Part shown: in pieces, positions 39,876-49,557 of the stretch
How positions within the stretch are numbered: position 1 is the stretch's first letter
Layout: the number at the start of each line of letters is the position of its first letter
DNA from: Corynebacterium marambiense
GTDB lineage: Bacteria; Actinomycetota; Actinomycetes; Mycobacteriales; Mycobacteriaceae
Direction: 5' to 3'
Length of the DNA: 64,000 nucleotides
Assembly (NCBI RefSeq): GCF_016342275.1
Contig: NZ_JAEIOT010000007.1
Coordinates: 620,001 to 684,000, forward strand
The notes under the pieces: model-generated
What the model was told of the DNA's origin: nothing
What the model saw: the letters and a program-made list of their open reading frames with translations, nothing else
Databases searched by the model: none
Program-made: the position numbers and the translations under genes

Positions 39876-40943
39876 GTGACTGTCGCACCAGAAGGACGCA
39901 AGCTGCTCAGGGTCGAAGCCCGCAATGCACAGACTCCGATCGAGACCAAACCTAGGTGGATCCGTACGACCGCCAAGACCGGTCCCGAGTTCAAGGATAT
40001 GAAGAAACGGGTCGCCGGAGCCTCCCTGCATACCGTGTGCCAGGAGGCCGGTTGCCCGAACCTGCATGAGTGCTGGGAGTCCCGCGAAGCCACCTTCCTG
40101 ATCGGTGGTTCCCAGTGCTCCCGCAGATGTGACTTCTGCCAGATCTCGTCCGGCAAGCCCGATCCCCTGGACAAGGATGAGCCCCGCCGTGTGGCCGAGT
40201 CCATCCGGGAGATGAAGCTCAACTATGCGACCATCACCGGTGTCACCCGTGATGACCTCCCCGATGAGGGCGCGTGGCTGTACGCGGAGGTCGTGCGAAA
40301 GATCCACGAGCTGAACCCCAACACCGGCGTCGAGAACCTGACCCCGGACTTCTCCGGTAAGCCGGATCTGCTCCAGGAGGTCTTCGAAGCACGGCCCGAG
40401 GTGTTCGCACACAACGTGGAGACGGTGCCTCGAATCTTCAAGCGAATCCGTCCCGCGTTCCGCTACGACCGTTCCCTGGAAGTCATCCGGCAGGCCCGCG
40501 ACTTCGGCCTCGTCACCAAATCGAACCTGATTCTCGGAATGGGTGAAACCTACGAGGAAATCACGCAGGCCATGCACGACCTGCACGACGCTGGCTGCGA
40601 TATCCTGACCATCACCCAGTACCTCCGCCCCGGCCCGATGTACCACCCGATCGCACGCTGGGTGAAGCCGGAGGAGTTCCTCGAGCATGCTGAAGCCGCC
40701 AAGGAAATGGGCTTCAGCGGCGTCATGTCCGGCCCCCTCGTCCGGTCCTCCTACCGGGCGGGACGGCTCTACGCCCAGACCATCGAGGCCCGCGGTGAGG
40801 AGCTCCCGGAGAACCTGGCGCACCTCAAGGAGACGACGGAGGGCTCCACCGCGCAGGAGGCGTCCAGTCTCCTCGGCAAGTACGGTGCATCGCAGGACAC
40901 TCCCGTACAGAGCTTCGCCCCCTTCCAGCGCACCGGTTGCTGA
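39876..40943 (+). CDS. lipA: Lipoyl synthase
   Basis: Radical SAM enzyme, 355 aa, inserting two sulfurs into octanoyl-lysine on E2 and GcvH. The auxiliary cluster ligands are [12 protein letters not shown] (Cys55, 60, 66) and the radical SAM triad is CSRRCDFC (Cys81, 85, 88). [25 protein letters not shown] and [12 protein letters not shown] are typical. GTG start ([20 protein letters not shown]) as in corynebacteria. The terminal serine of family members is recognisable in [10 protein letters not shown]. Confidence 0.96.
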   Translation: MTVAPEGRKLLRVEARNAQTPIETKPRWIRTTAKTGPEFKDMKKRVAGASLHTVCQEAGCPNLHECWESREATFLIGGSQCSRRCDFCQISSGKPDPLDKDEPRRVAESIREMKLNYATITGVTRDDLPDEGAWLYAEVVRKIHELNPNTGVENLTPDFSGKPDLLQEVFEARPEVFAHNVETVPRIFKRIRPAFRYDRSLEVIRQARDFGLVTKSNLILGMGETYEEITQAMHDLHDAGCDILTITQYLRPGPMYHPIARWVKPEEFLEHAEAAKEMGFSGVMSGPLVRSSYRAGRLYAQTIEARGEELPENLAHLKETTEGSTAQEASSLLGKYGASQDTPVQSFAPFQRTGC

Positions 40944-40983
40944 CGCGACCGGGCCCGGTGGCCGAGTTCGTCGCTTCATCGCC

Positions 40984-40989
40984 TATTGT
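40984..40989 (+). promoter_or_regulatory. -10 hexamer TATTGT, leaderless start
   Basis: Ends 7 nt before the ATG at 40997. Confidence 0.5.
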
Positions 40990-40996
40990 TGAGGCC

Positions 40997-41770
40997 ATGG
41001 CAGATGAGAAGAAGGCGGCCGCCAAGGCCGCTATGAAGGAAGAGAAAGCCGCGAAGCGTGCCCAACGCAAGGAAACGCGTGCCCAGCTGTGGCAGGCATT
41101 CACCATGCTGCGGAAGCAGGACAAGATGTTCCTGCCTCTCGTACTGCTCGCCATCATCGGGCTCGGTCTCGTCGGATTCCTCATCGGACTACTGTGGGGT
41201 GGACAGTGGTTCATGCTGCCCATCGGTCTCATCTTCGGTGTCCTTGCCGCCCTGTGGATCTTCACTAACCGGCTGCAGAAGTCGGTATTCAGTCGTGCTG
41301 AAGGTCAGCCCGGGGCAGCGGGCTGGGCGTTGGAGAATCTGCGCAGCGGCGTCGGGATGGTGTGGAAGACACACAACGCCGTCGCCGCGACAACGCAGAT
41401 GGACGCCGTACACCGCGTCGTCGGTGTCTGCGGCATCGTCCTGGTCGGCGAAGGCGAGAAACGTCGACTGAAGCCGCTGATGGCGCAGCAACGCCGCCGC
41501 CTCCAACGCATAGCCAGCCAGTACCCGGTCTACGAGATCTACGTCGGCGAGGGCGAGGGCGAGGTTCCGGTGGCGAAACTTCAGCGAGCAATGGTCCGCC
41601 TCCCGAGGAACATCAAGAAGAACGAGGTCCACTCGCTCTACGCCCGCCTGGAGGCGATGGACACCCAGCAAGGCAATCCCGGGCTCCCGAAAGGCCCAGT
41701 CCCCAAGGGGGGCACCATGTCCGGTCTCAACCGTCGTGCCCGTCGAGCAGCCGATCGCAAGAAAAAATAG
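40997..41770 (+). CDS. DUF4191 membrane protein
   Basis: Actinobacterial DUF4191 protein, 257 aa. A Lys/Ala-rich N-terminus (MADEKKAAAKAAMKEEKAAK) is followed by two membrane helices (about 47-92) and a cytoplasmic part with HRVVGVCGIVLVGEGEKRRL and YPVYEIYVGEGEGEVPV, ending in a basic tail (GLNRRARRAADRKKK). Function unknown; the position right after lipA is conserved in corynebacteria and mycobacteria as far as I recall. Confidence 0.84.
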   Translation: MADEKKAAAKAAMKEEKAAKRAQRKETRAQLWQAFTMLRKQDKMFLPLVLLAIIGLGLVGFLIGLLWGGQWFMLPIGLIFGVLAALWIFTNRLQKSVFSRAEGQPGAAGWALENLRSGVGMVWKTHNAVAATTQMDAVHRVVGVCGIVLVGEGEKRRLKPLMAQQRRRLQRIASQYPVYEIYVGEGEGEVPVAKLQRAMVRLPRNIKKNEVHSLYARLEAMDTQQGNPGLPKGPVPKGGTMSGLNRRARRAADRKKK

Positions 41771-41785
41771 TTCTTCCGTGTGCCT

Positions 41786-41819
41786 GCCCCCTTCCTGTCT
41801 CTCCATCCGGGAAGGGGGC
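41786..41819 (+). terminator. Hairpin terminator after the DUF4191 gene
   Basis: Perfect 10-bp arms GCCCCCTTCC / GGAAGGGGGC 15 bp after the stop. Confidence 0.68.
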
Positions 41820-41927
41820 TCCCATATCCCAGGCACCTGGTGTCGCCGACAGGACATCGATACTCCGGAAGAACCGCCCTCTTTCGGGAGACACGTCCCA
41901 CAAGAATCCCATCGTCTTTGTCTGACT

Positions 41928-41975
41928 GTGCCCGAACGGTCCCCCTCGGGCACAACCCCAGGGGGCCCATTTTTT
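41928..41975 (+). terminator. Overlapping alternative hairpins ending in T6
   Basis: GTGCCCGA (41928-41935) can pair with TCGGGCAC (41945-41952). Alternatively CCCCCT (41941-41946) can pair with AGGGGG (41961-41966), followed by CCCATTTTTT. The two stems share bases and exclude each other. It stands about 100 bp before the transporter gene, so it may be either a second terminator for the upstream gene or an attenuator. Confidence 0.45.
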
Positions 41976-42075
41976 CTGGGAATCTCCATTGTGTCCGCTT
42001 ACCTGCACCTTAATGTGATGATTCCCCTAGTGAATCCGTTTGCAAACCGGGCACGAACGGCGGGATCATGGAGGT

Positions 42076-43695
42076 GTGCAACTACTCGTCGACAATCAGC
42101 TCCTGGCCCTCCTCGTCATCATGTCGATCGGTCTGGTCATCGGCCGGCTCCGGATCGGCGGATTTAGTCTCGGTGTCGCCGCAGTCCTCTTCGTCGGCAT
42201 CGGTTTTTCAACCGCCGAACCCGAGATCCAGCTCCCACCGATCGTTTTCATCATCGGACTCTCCCTGTTCGTGTACACGATCGGACTGGAAGCAGGCCCC
42301 GGGTTCTTCCGTTCATTACGCACCACCGGGGTCCGGCACAACATCCTCGGTGTCAGCGCCATTCTTCTCGTCGCCCTGATCTCCCTCATCGTCGTCCCGA
42401 TCCTGGGCGTCGGTGGTGCCTCCGGTGCAGGCATGTTTACCGGTGCGATGACCAACACTCCCGCCATGGCCGCCGTGGTGGATGCAATCCCGGGGTTGAT
42501 CGATGATCCCGCACAGTTGGCGGAGGTAGTCGAACTCCCCGTCGTCGCCTACTCCCTCGCCTACCCCATCGGTGTTCTCGGGGTCATCCTGTCGGTCGCC
42601 ATCCTCGGAAAGGTGTGGAAGATCGACCACGATGCCGAGGCTCTGAAGGCCGGGGTCGCGCCGCAGAAGCTCATCACCCGGCGGGTCCGGGTCGAACGCG
42701 ATGATCTTCCCGTCGTCACCAGCCTCCGGAACGGCCTCCACCTCCAGATCATCGTCTCCCGCATCGAGCACAACGGGAAACTCTTCCTGCCCGAGCCCGG
42801 CGACACCGCGGGCCCCGGCGACATCCTCTCGATCGTCGGCACCGCCGAGGAGATCGAGCGGGCCGCCGCGGAGATCGGTGAGCTGCTCCCCGGCGATCCG
42901 ACCCACGATGAGCGCCTCGACTACCGGCGCATCTTCGTCTCGACGAGCTCGATGGTGGGGATCCCGCTGTCGAAGCTGAATCCCCGGATGCCCGGGATGC
43001 TGGTGACCCGCGTGCGCCGCGGTGACGTCGACATGGTCGCTACCCCCGACACCGTTCTCCAGCTCGGTGACCGCGTCCGGGTCGTGAGCACACATGACCG
43101 GATCGATCAGGCGACCCGGTTGTTCGGCGACTCCTACAAGCGGCTATCGGACATCAACCTCCTTCCGCTGCTCGCCGGAATGGCGATCGGTGTCCTCATC
43201 GGCATGATCCCGCTCCCCCTGCCCGGCGGCATCACACTCCGCCTCGGCAGCGCCGGCGGACCACTCGTCGTGGCCCTGATCCTCGGGTCACTCGGCCGTA
43301 CCGGCAAGATCGTCTGGCAGGTGCCCTACGGCGCGAACCTCGCACTCCGGCAGTTCGGCATCACGCTGTTCCTCGCGGGTATCGGTACGACGGCTGGTGC
43401 CGGGTTCAAGGAGGCCCTCGGCGATCCCGCGACGCTGAAGATCATCGGTGGCGGCGCCATCCTGACGTTCGCACTCTCCCTGTTCACCCTGTTCATCGGG
43501 CACCGCGTGATGCGTATCCCGTTCGGCCAGACCGCCGGAATCGTCGCCGGCCTACAGACACACCCCGCGGTTCTGAGCTACGTCTCGGACCAGACCCGCA
43601 ACGAGCTGCCCTCCATGGGGTACACCACGGTCTACCCGATGGCGATGGTCGTGAAGATCATCGCCGCCCAGGCGGTGCTGTTCATCTTGTTGTGA
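42076..43695 (+). CDS. YidE/AspT-type membrane transporter with TrkA-C domain
   Basis: Transporter of 539 aa of the aspartate:alanine exchanger / YidE / YbjL superfamily. Two homologous membrane halves (about 1-180 and 360-539) each carry the family repeat with GLVIGRLRIGGFSLGVAAVL and GVLIGMIPLPLPGG, plus GAMTNTPAMAAV and GLQTHPAVLSY in the re-entrant regions. A central cytoplasmic RCK/TrkA-C domain (about 205-345) has VVTSLRNGLHLQIIVSRIEH and GDILSIVGTAEEIER. Substrate unknown. The start is uncertain: the GTG at 42076 directly follows GGAGG with very short spacing. Confidence 0.82.
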   Translation: MQLLVDNQLLALLVIMSIGLVIGRLRIGGFSLGVAAVLFVGIGFSTAEPEIQLPPIVFIIGLSLFVYTIGLEAGPGFFRSLRTTGVRHNILGVSAILLVALISLIVVPILGVGGASGAGMFTGAMTNTPAMAAVVDAIPGLIDDPAQLAEVVELPVVAYSLAYPIGVLGVILSVAILGKVWKIDHDAEALKAGVAPQKLITRRVRVERDDLPVVTSLRNGLHLQIIVSRIEHNGKLFLPEPGDTAGPGDILSIVGTAEEIERAAAEIGELLPGDPTHDERLDYRRIFVSTSSMVGIPLSKLNPRMPGMLVTRVRRGDVDMVATPDTVLQLGDRVRVVSTHDRIDQATRLFGDSYKRLSDINLLPLLAGMAIGVLIGMIPLPLPGGITLRLGSAGGPLVVALILGSLGRTGKIVWQVPYGANLALRQFGITLFLAGIGTTAGAGFKEALGDPATLKIIGGGAILTFALSLFTLFIGHRVMRIPFGQTAGIVAGLQTHPAVLSYVSDQTRNELPSMGYTTVYPMAMVVKIIAAQAVLFILL

Positions 43696-43728
43696 CGCGT
43701 GGCGGGATCGACTCCCCGCGACAGATCA

Positions 43729-43759
43729 GGGCGCGTACCCGCCTCGGGGGTACGCGCCC
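43729..43759 (+). terminator. Intrinsic terminator after the transporter
   Basis: Perfect 12-bp stem GGGCGCGTACCC / GGGTACGCGCCC, followed by TTGCTGTTTTC; it also lies at the 3' side of the convergent RDD gene. Confidence 0.82.
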
Positions 43760-43782
43760 TTGCTGTTTTCTCCGCACCGTGG

Positions 43783-44259
43783 TCAGCCGAGAATCACCGC
43801 TGTCCCGGTCACCCGGTCGTGGAGACCGCGACCGTCGGAGTCGACGAGCACCGGCGGGAAGATGAACACGGTGAGAACGGCCCGAACCAGAGCCCGGACG
43901 AAGCCGACGCGCTGGTCGGGACGGTCGATCCGCGCCACCCCCATCTTCATCATCGCCTGGCCCGGGGTGCGGGCGAACAGCGTCACAGAGATGACGCTGA
44001 TGATGAAGAACATCAGCAGCTCGACGGTGGCGAATCCCCCGAGAGCATCCGTCATCGAGGTGACGATCACGGTGGCGAGCATGGCCACGACCCAGTCGAG
44101 GGCGATCCCGCCGACACGGCGCATGACGCTGGCCAGGGCGCCGTAGCCTTTTTCGGGCAGACCGAGTCGCTCACCGGGCCATTTCGCCGGTGCGAGTGGG
44201 TCCTCATTCTCGGCGGGAATCTGTGGTCCATCGAGCCAACTGTGTTTGTCGCGTGCCAT
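43783..44259 (-). CDS. RDD-family membrane protein
   Basis: Protein of 158 aa with three membrane segments. The RDD-type N-terminal helix reads RRVGGIALDWVVAMLATVIV (Arg and Asp of the motif), followed by FATVELLMFFIISVISVTLF, the conserved ARTPGQAMMKMGVARID loop and a last helix with DGRGLHDRVTGTAVI. Function is not assigned. Start supported by TAAGTT ending 7 nt upstream (44267-44272). Divergent from glnA. Confidence 0.85.
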   Translation of the reverse strand: MARDKHSWLDGPQIPAENEDPLAPAKWPGERLGLPEKGYGALASVMRRVGGIALDWVVAMLATVIVTSMTDALGGFATVELLMFFIISVISVTLFARTPGQAMMKMGVARIDRPDQRVGFVRALVRAVLTVFIFPPVLVDSDGRGLHDRVTGTAVILG

Positions 44260-44479
44260 GTCCCCTAACTTAGCGTCCGGACGGTGCCCCTGCGCGCAGG
44301 GCGTGGGTTATGGTCGCGCGACAGATACTGGGTACAGTGGTTGATATGTGTGAACGGTTTTCCGGTGGCCACCGCCGTCCAGAACTGCGAAAGCCACATC
44401 GGTTTCCGTTCATGTCAGAGATCATCCGAGACGATCATGCACCCGGCACCCCGAGACCGGCCCGCTATTAGGAGTCACC

Positions 44480-45916
44480 GTGGCATTTGAAACCACAGAA
44501 GACGTCACCAAGTTCATCGCCGACGAGAACATCGAGTTCGTCGACATCCGATTCACCGACGTTCCCGGAATTGAACAGCACTTCACCATTCCGGCCTCGA
44601 TGTTCGACGAAGATGCGGTCGAGGAGGGCCTCGCGTTCGACGGTTCGTCCATCCGTGGCTTCACCACGATCGACGAATCCGACATGAACCTGCTCCCGGA
44701 CCTCGCCACCGCCGTGGTGGACCCGTTCCGCAAGGCCAAGACGCTGAACATGAAGTTCTTCGTCCACGACCCCTTCACCCGCGAGCCGTTCTCCCGGGAC
44801 CCGCGCAACGTCGCCCGTAAGGCGGAGGAGTACCTCACCTCCACCGGTATCGCCGACACCTGCTTCTTCGGCGCCGAAGCCGAGTTCTACATCTTCGACA
44901 AGGTCTCCTACGCGACCGACACCAACTCCGGCTTCTACCACCTTGACTCCATTGAGGGCTGGTGGAACCGCGGTGAGGAAGAGAACCTCGACGGCACCCC
45001 GAACCTGGGATACAAGAACCGCATGAAGGGCGGCTACTTCCCCGTAGCACCGTACGATCACGCGCAGGACCTGCGCGACGACATGTGCCGCAACCTGGCG
45101 AACTGCGGGTTCTCCCTCGAGCGCGCGCACCACGAGGTCGGCACAGGCGGCCAGCAGGAGATCAACTACAAGTTCAACACCCTGCTGCACGCCGCGGATG
45201 ACCTGCAGAGCTTCAAGTACATCATCAAGAACACGGCGTTCCAGCAGGGCAAGTCGGTGACCTTCATGCCGAAGCCCATCGCCGGCGACAACGGCTCCGG
45301 CATGCACGCCCACCAGTCGCTGTGGAAGGACGGCAAGCCGCTGTTCCACGACGAGTCCGGCTACGCAGGCCTCTCGGACATGGCCCGCTACTACATCGGC
45401 GGCATCCTGCACCACGCCGGCGCGGTTCTCGCGTTCACCAACCCGACGCTGAACTCCTACCACCGTCTTGTCCCGGGCTTCGAGGCGCCGATCAACCTCG
45501 TCTACTCGCAGCGCAACCGTTCCGCCGCCGTGCGCATCCCGATCACCGGATCGAACCCGAAGGCCAAGCGCATCGAGTTCCGCGCACCGGACCCGTCCGG
45601 CAACCCCTACCTCGGCTTCGCGGCGATGATGCTCGCCGGTCTCGACGGCATCAAGAACCGCATCGAGCCGCACGCGCCCGTGGACAAGGACCTCTACGAG
45701 CTACCTCCGGAGGAGGCCGCCAGCATCCCGCAGGCACCGACCTCCCTCGAGGCCTCCCTGAAGGAGCTGGAGCGCAATCACGACTTCCTCACCGAGGGCG
45801 ACGTGTTCACCGAAGACCTCATCGACACGTACATCAAGTTCAAGTACGACAACGAGATCGCCCCGGTTCGGCTGCGTCCCACCCCGCAGGAATTCGAGAT
45901 GTACTACGACTGCTAA
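44480..45916 (+). CDS. glnA: Glutamine synthetase type I
   Basis: Dodecameric GS-I beta, 478 aa, making glutamine from glutamate and ammonium. Marks: [18 protein letters not shown] (metal ligands), the ammonia/ATP-site region [36 protein letters not shown], and the adenylylation loop DLYELPPEE with Tyr406 counting the initiator (Tyr405 in the mature count used for C. glutamicum). GlnE, its adenylyltransferase, is at the right end of the window. GTG start with TAGGAG 6 nt upstream. No clear AmtR box was found in the 220-bp upstream gap. Confidence 0.97.
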   Translation: MAFETTEDVTKFIADENIEFVDIRFTDVPGIEQHFTIPASMFDEDAVEEGLAFDGSSIRGFTTIDESDMNLLPDLATAVVDPFRKAKTLNMKFFVHDPFTREPFSRDPRNVARKAEEYLTSTGIADTCFFGAEAEFYIFDKVSYATDTNSGFYHLDSIEGWWNRGEEENLDGTPNLGYKNRMKGGYFPVAPYDHAQDLRDDMCRNLANCGFSLERAHHEVGTGGQQEINYKFNTLLHAADDLQSFKYIIKNTAFQQGKSVTFMPKPIAGDNGSGMHAHQSLWKDGKPLFHDESGYAGLSDMARYYIGGILHHAGAVLAFTNPTLNSYHRLVPGFEAPINLVYSQRNRSAAVRIPITGSNPKAKRIEFRAPDPSGNPYLGFAAMMLAGLDGIKNRIEPHAPVDKDLYELPPEEAASIPQAPTSLEASLKELERNHDFLTEGDVFTEDLIDTYIKFKYDNEIAPVRLRPTPQEFEMYYDC

Positions 45917-46001
45917 TTCGAGCAGCTCCTGACGGTTGCGTTTCGGCTGTTCAGCCGCAAATCGTGTAGTTCATATCCCCGTCTCCCCGGATTGATGCGG
46001 T

Positions 46002-46042
46002 CAGAAGGCGGGCTAGAGCGTTGTTCTCTGGCCCGCCTTCTG
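46002..46042 (+). terminator. Terminator of glnA
   Basis: Perfect 12-bp arms CAGAAGGCGGGC / GCCCGCCTTCTG with a 17-nt loop. Confidence 0.8.
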
Positions 46043-46149
46043 CGTCTGGTCCGGGATCTGGGCGAGGCGGAGGGTGTGGTTCCCGTGAACTCCGACCCCG
46101 GACCGATCGGGTGAGCCCCGATTGTTCCCAGTGGTGGGCCGGGTACCGG

Positions 46150-46155
46150 TAGCCT
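46150..46155 (+). promoter_or_regulatory. -10 hexamer TAGCCT, leaderless start
   Basis: Ends 8 nt before the ATG at 46164 that opens the PP2C-like frame. Confidence 0.4.
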
Positions 46156-46163
46156 GACAATGC

Positions 46164-46954
46164 ATGGTGACCTACACACACTCGTGGAAACCACGGAACC
46201 AGGATGCCGTCATCGCTACCGGCCGGATGATCGCGGCGATCGACGGGTGCTCCCCATTTCGTCGGCGGTTGGCTCCGGTGAACGGGTCTCCGATTTCGCG
46301 GCTACCTTCGCGGAGGGTCGCGCAGCCAGCGTGTCGGATCCGGGCTATGTCCGCGGTCAGATCGCGACGGCCCTGCAGAGCACACAGGAGCGGTGCGGAA
46401 ACCACGCCTTGTCCGCCACTCTGGCGCTCGCCGTCTGGAACACGGAGAACCTCGCCGTGGCGGCTATCGGCGACAGCCCGGTCGTCGTCGAGCGGACCGG
46501 CGGCGACGCCACGGTGATCATCACCGACCCAGCCTATGGCGACCACGAGGACGCGGCTCTAGCCCGGGTGAGGGAGGTTCTGTCCGAAGGCCTGTCGGCC
46601 TCCCTGGCGTACGCCTCGGGCCGACCGCTCCTGGCCGCTGACAGGGCGGCCCGGAACACCTGCGAGGGACGGAGGATCATCTCGGATTTCACTTCTGCGG
46701 AGGACGCCGCTGCGAGGATCACGGTGCGCACGTTCCCCACTGGATCGGTGCCACGGGTCTCCGCGTGCACCGATGCCATGAGCTGGATCGTCGAACTACT
46801 CGGAGCGCTCACCTACCCGGAGCTCTTCGACCGGGTCCAGGCCGACGCCGGGGACGAACTGGTCTCGATCATCATGAACTGGAAAATGGACAAACTTTGC
46901 GAGCGGAATGGATACAAATTGGCAGAACCTACACACTCGCAGCGTAGGGGGTAG
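46164..46954 (+). pseudogene. PP2C-like protein phosphatase gene with frameshift
   Basis: The first frame from ATG 46164 reads VTYTHSWKPRNQDAVIATGR then MIAAIDGCSP, giving the Asp (NQDA) and the IDG metal motif of PP2C phosphatases. It then loses sense. The neighbouring frame takes over at about 46255 with SSAVGSGERVSDFAATFAEG and runs on through AVAAIGDSPVVV (GDS motif) and SACTDAMSWIVELLG (the TDG-like motif). One single-base indel near 46243-46258 explains this. Unless it is a sequencing error, the phosphatase is inactive. The last 20 codons enter the A+T-rich island, so the native C-terminus may also be lost. Confidence 0.72.
46901..46916. repeat. Left copy of a 16-bp inverted repeat around the island
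   Basis: GAGCGGAATGGATACA here and its inverted copy at 50823-50838 differ at one base. In the two reading frames they encode ER(N/I)GY. Confidence 0.55.
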
Positions 46955-46977
46955 TTTTCGTCATGGGGAGAGTACCA

Positions 46978-47997
46978 ATGAATACGTCTGATAAAGAGAA
47001 CAATGCTTCCAGTCTGATGCTCGTTGGCAACGGCTTCGACTTGATGCACGATATGAAGACTAGCTGGCGTGATTTTCAAGAATGGTGGCTGTGGAGAATC
47101 GGCTCGCCACAAAGCAATTTAGTAAAATTCTTGCAGCTAGCCGCTCCCTTCGATATCGATATTTTTACACTAGGGGCGTTCTTCCTTGACCAGGTTCACT
47201 CAGATATCAAAACTGAGAACTTGTACCTGAATAATTCCGAAGATGAAATCGAAGAAGCGATATTTGTAGACCTGTGCGCTGCAGCTGCAGAATCCAATAA
47301 TTTGAGCGTAAATGGTTATGACAGCCTACTCTGGAGCGATTTTGAATCGTTATTGAAATGCCTAAATCTTCCGAGCGTAGGGTCATCGGATGACGGTGAC
47401 TGGAAACGAGCAGCTATGGAAGAAGGATCATCCGAAATAATTCGAAATTCGCTAGGGCTTTCGGGCAAGCTTTCCGAATGGCTAAGTACGAAAGCAATGC
47501 CGCCGTATCCATTCACTGGCGTGTCGCATGTAATCGCAAATGTCGATTTGCTGGTTTCCTTCAACTACACTGACACGATCGAGCACCTATACGGACGCGA
47601 AGTGCTGCATATTCATGGTAGGTTGAACTCAAAAAAAGATGAGCTCATTGTCGGAAGTGGCCCGCACAGCAACAATAGCTACGGCTTGAGCAGCTCGCTT
47701 TCATACGATGTAAATAATGATGAGTATCATGACTATATTGAGAAATTCACTCAAGAGAAGAAGCTTGAAGATCGCCTTTCAAGCGTCCGACTAAAGGAAA
47801 TAACCACTTTAGGTTTTTCTTTCGGCGACGCCGACCACATCTACGTCAAAACACTCGTCGGACACACAACGGAAAATTCGTTGTGGACGGTCTATTTCCA
47901 TAGCGAAAGCGATATTACTACCGCACAACAAGCGCTTCACAAAGCTGGCTATACCGGTCGATTAGTTTTTGAAAGCAGCAAGGCACTTGCTTCTTAA
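46978..47997 (+). CDS. AbiH-family abortive-infection protein
   Basis: Phage-defence protein of 339 aa. AbiH motifs are LVGNGFDLMHDMKTSWRDF at the N-terminus, LVSFNYTDTIEHLYG and LHIHGRL in the middle, and TLGFSFGDADHIYV towards the end; AbiH from Lactococcus arrests infected cells by an unknown mechanism. The ATG at 46978 has GGGGAG 7 nt upstream. The gene is markedly A+T-rich in its codons compared with glnA or the nucleoside hydrolase, a sign of transfer. It is the only intact coding sequence of the island. Its 3' end overlaps the recombinase remnant by 36 bp, tail to tail. Confidence 0.86.
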   Translation: MNTSDKENNASSLMLVGNGFDLMHDMKTSWRDFQEWWLWRIGSPQSNLVKFLQLAAPFDIDIFTLGAFFLDQVHSDIKTENLYLNNSEDEIEEAIFVDLCAAAAESNNLSVNGYDSLLWSDFESLLKCLNLPSVGSSDDGDWKRAAMEEGSSEIIRNSLGLSGKLSEWLSTKAMPPYPFTGVSHVIANVDLLVSFNYTDTIEHLYGREVLHIHGRLNSKKDELIVGSGPHSNNSYGLSSSLSYDVNNDEYHDYIEKFTQEKKLEDRLSSVRLKEITTLGFSFGDADHIYVKTLVGHTTENSLWTVYFHSESDITTAQQALHKAGYTGRLVFESSKALAS

Positions 47998-49528
47998 GCC
48001 ATATCTGAACTCGTAGGTGATGGTGCCGTCCGTTCCGACTTCGGCATGGACGAGGAGGGTGTGCCAGCGGAAGGGACTGTATTCGCTGCCGATGCCAGTC
48101 TCGAGTTTGGCTAGTTGTCGCTGGTTGTGCTCGTAGGCTTTGCGACGGGTCTGCCGGTCGGTTATCTCGTCAGCGATTGCTTTGTGTTCGGCAAGCAGTC
48201 GCACGTGTTGTTCGGCGAGGGCGTTGAAGCGTGTTTGGTAGTCGTCTTGGTCGAGTGGCTGACGTGAGTTAGTAGCGATCAGGTCGTCAAGAGCTGTAGC
48301 TGCGGCATCGAGTTGCCCGGCGAGTGCTGATTCTTGTGCTTCGAGGTCGCGGGTGTCGAACCGTTTGCGGACGAGCGCGTCAACGTCCACCGCGACGTCT
48401 TTCTTCGCCGCGAGTTTCCTGAGAGCTTGGGTGAATGTGTCTTTGATCTGTTGGTCGGTGAGGTGAGGGGTGGAGTCTTTCTCGGTGCCAGCGTATTTGT
48501 GGTTGCACCGCCAGGTCCGCTTCTCGTATTTTTGTGCCTGCGTGCCAGGTTTTTGACCCGTGCCAGGATCCGCATTGGCCGCACTTGATCTTGCCGGAGA
48601 ATTCGCGTGATCGTGAGCTGGAGCGGCGTCCTTTCTTCACGTCGGCGAGTTCGGCTTGGACGAAGTCCCATACTTCTACTGGCACGATCGGCTCATGGTT
48701 ACCAGTGACGTAGTACTGGGGCATCTCGCCCCCGTTCCTGATCTGCTTTTTGGTGAGGAAGTCAGCGGTGAACATCTTCTGCAGGAGTGCGTCGCCTTTG
48801 TATTTCTCGTTGGTGAGGATCCCGCGTATCCCACCGATCGTCCCCGTACTCCGACCTTTTGCAGTGGTATACCCGTATACTTCTAGGTGGTGGGCGATGC
48901 CAGACATGGATTGACCTTCGAGGAAGAGCTGCTAGATCAGGCGGACAGTGGCGTCTTGTTCGGGGTTGACGACGAGGTTGCCATCTTCACTTCGGTCGTA
49001 ACCGAGGAAGTTGGTGAACGGGACAGTGACTTTCCCGTCGGCGAAGCGTTTGCGGTGACCCCAGGTGACGTTCTCTGAGATGGCGCGAGCTTCTTCTTGT
49101 ACGAGTGAGCTCATGATCGTGATGAGCAGCTCGCCCTTGGCATCAAAAGTCCAGATGGTCTCCTTTTCGAAGTAGACCTCCACGCCTGCGTCTTTGAGTT
49201 GACGAACCGTAGTCAACGAGTCGACCGTATTACGCGCGAACCGCGAGACGTACTTGGTGATGATCAGGTCGATCTTGCATGCGACCGCATCTGTGACCAT
49301 GTTTTGGAAGCCTTCACGCTTCTTGGTGGAGGTACCTGTAATTCCCTCGTCGGTGTAGATGCCTGCGAGCTGCCAACCAGAATGGTTGGTGATGTAGCCG
49401 GTGTAGTAGTCGACTTGCGCCTCGTAGGAGGTGACTTGGTCTTCGTGGTCGGTGGACACACGTGCGTAGCCTGCGACTTTGCGGATCACAGGCTGATCGA
49501 GGGATTGCCCAGTGAACAGGCGCTTCAT
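47962..49528 (-). pseudogene. Large serine recombinase, broken by amber codon and frameshift
   Basis: The frame starting at 49528 gives a resolvase catalytic domain: VAGYARVSTDHEDQVTSYEA (nucleophile Ser), IYTDEGITGTSTKKREGFQ, KYVSRFARNTVD and EEARAISENVTWGHRKRFADG. It meets TAG at 48932-48934, then continues in the same frame with QLFLEGQSMSGIAHHLEVYG (recombinase domain) and the zinc-ribbon start KCGQCGSWHGSKTWHAG. At an A5 run near 48550 the frame shifts and goes on as KYEKRTWRCNHKYAGTEKDS, a coiled coil, and ends at 47962. One nonsense mutation and one indel therefore separate it from a full-length integrase of about 520 aa, probably the enzyme that brought in the island. Confidence 0.85.
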
Positions 49529-49557
49529 TGCTCGGGGTCTGCTGGAGGTTCAATAAA

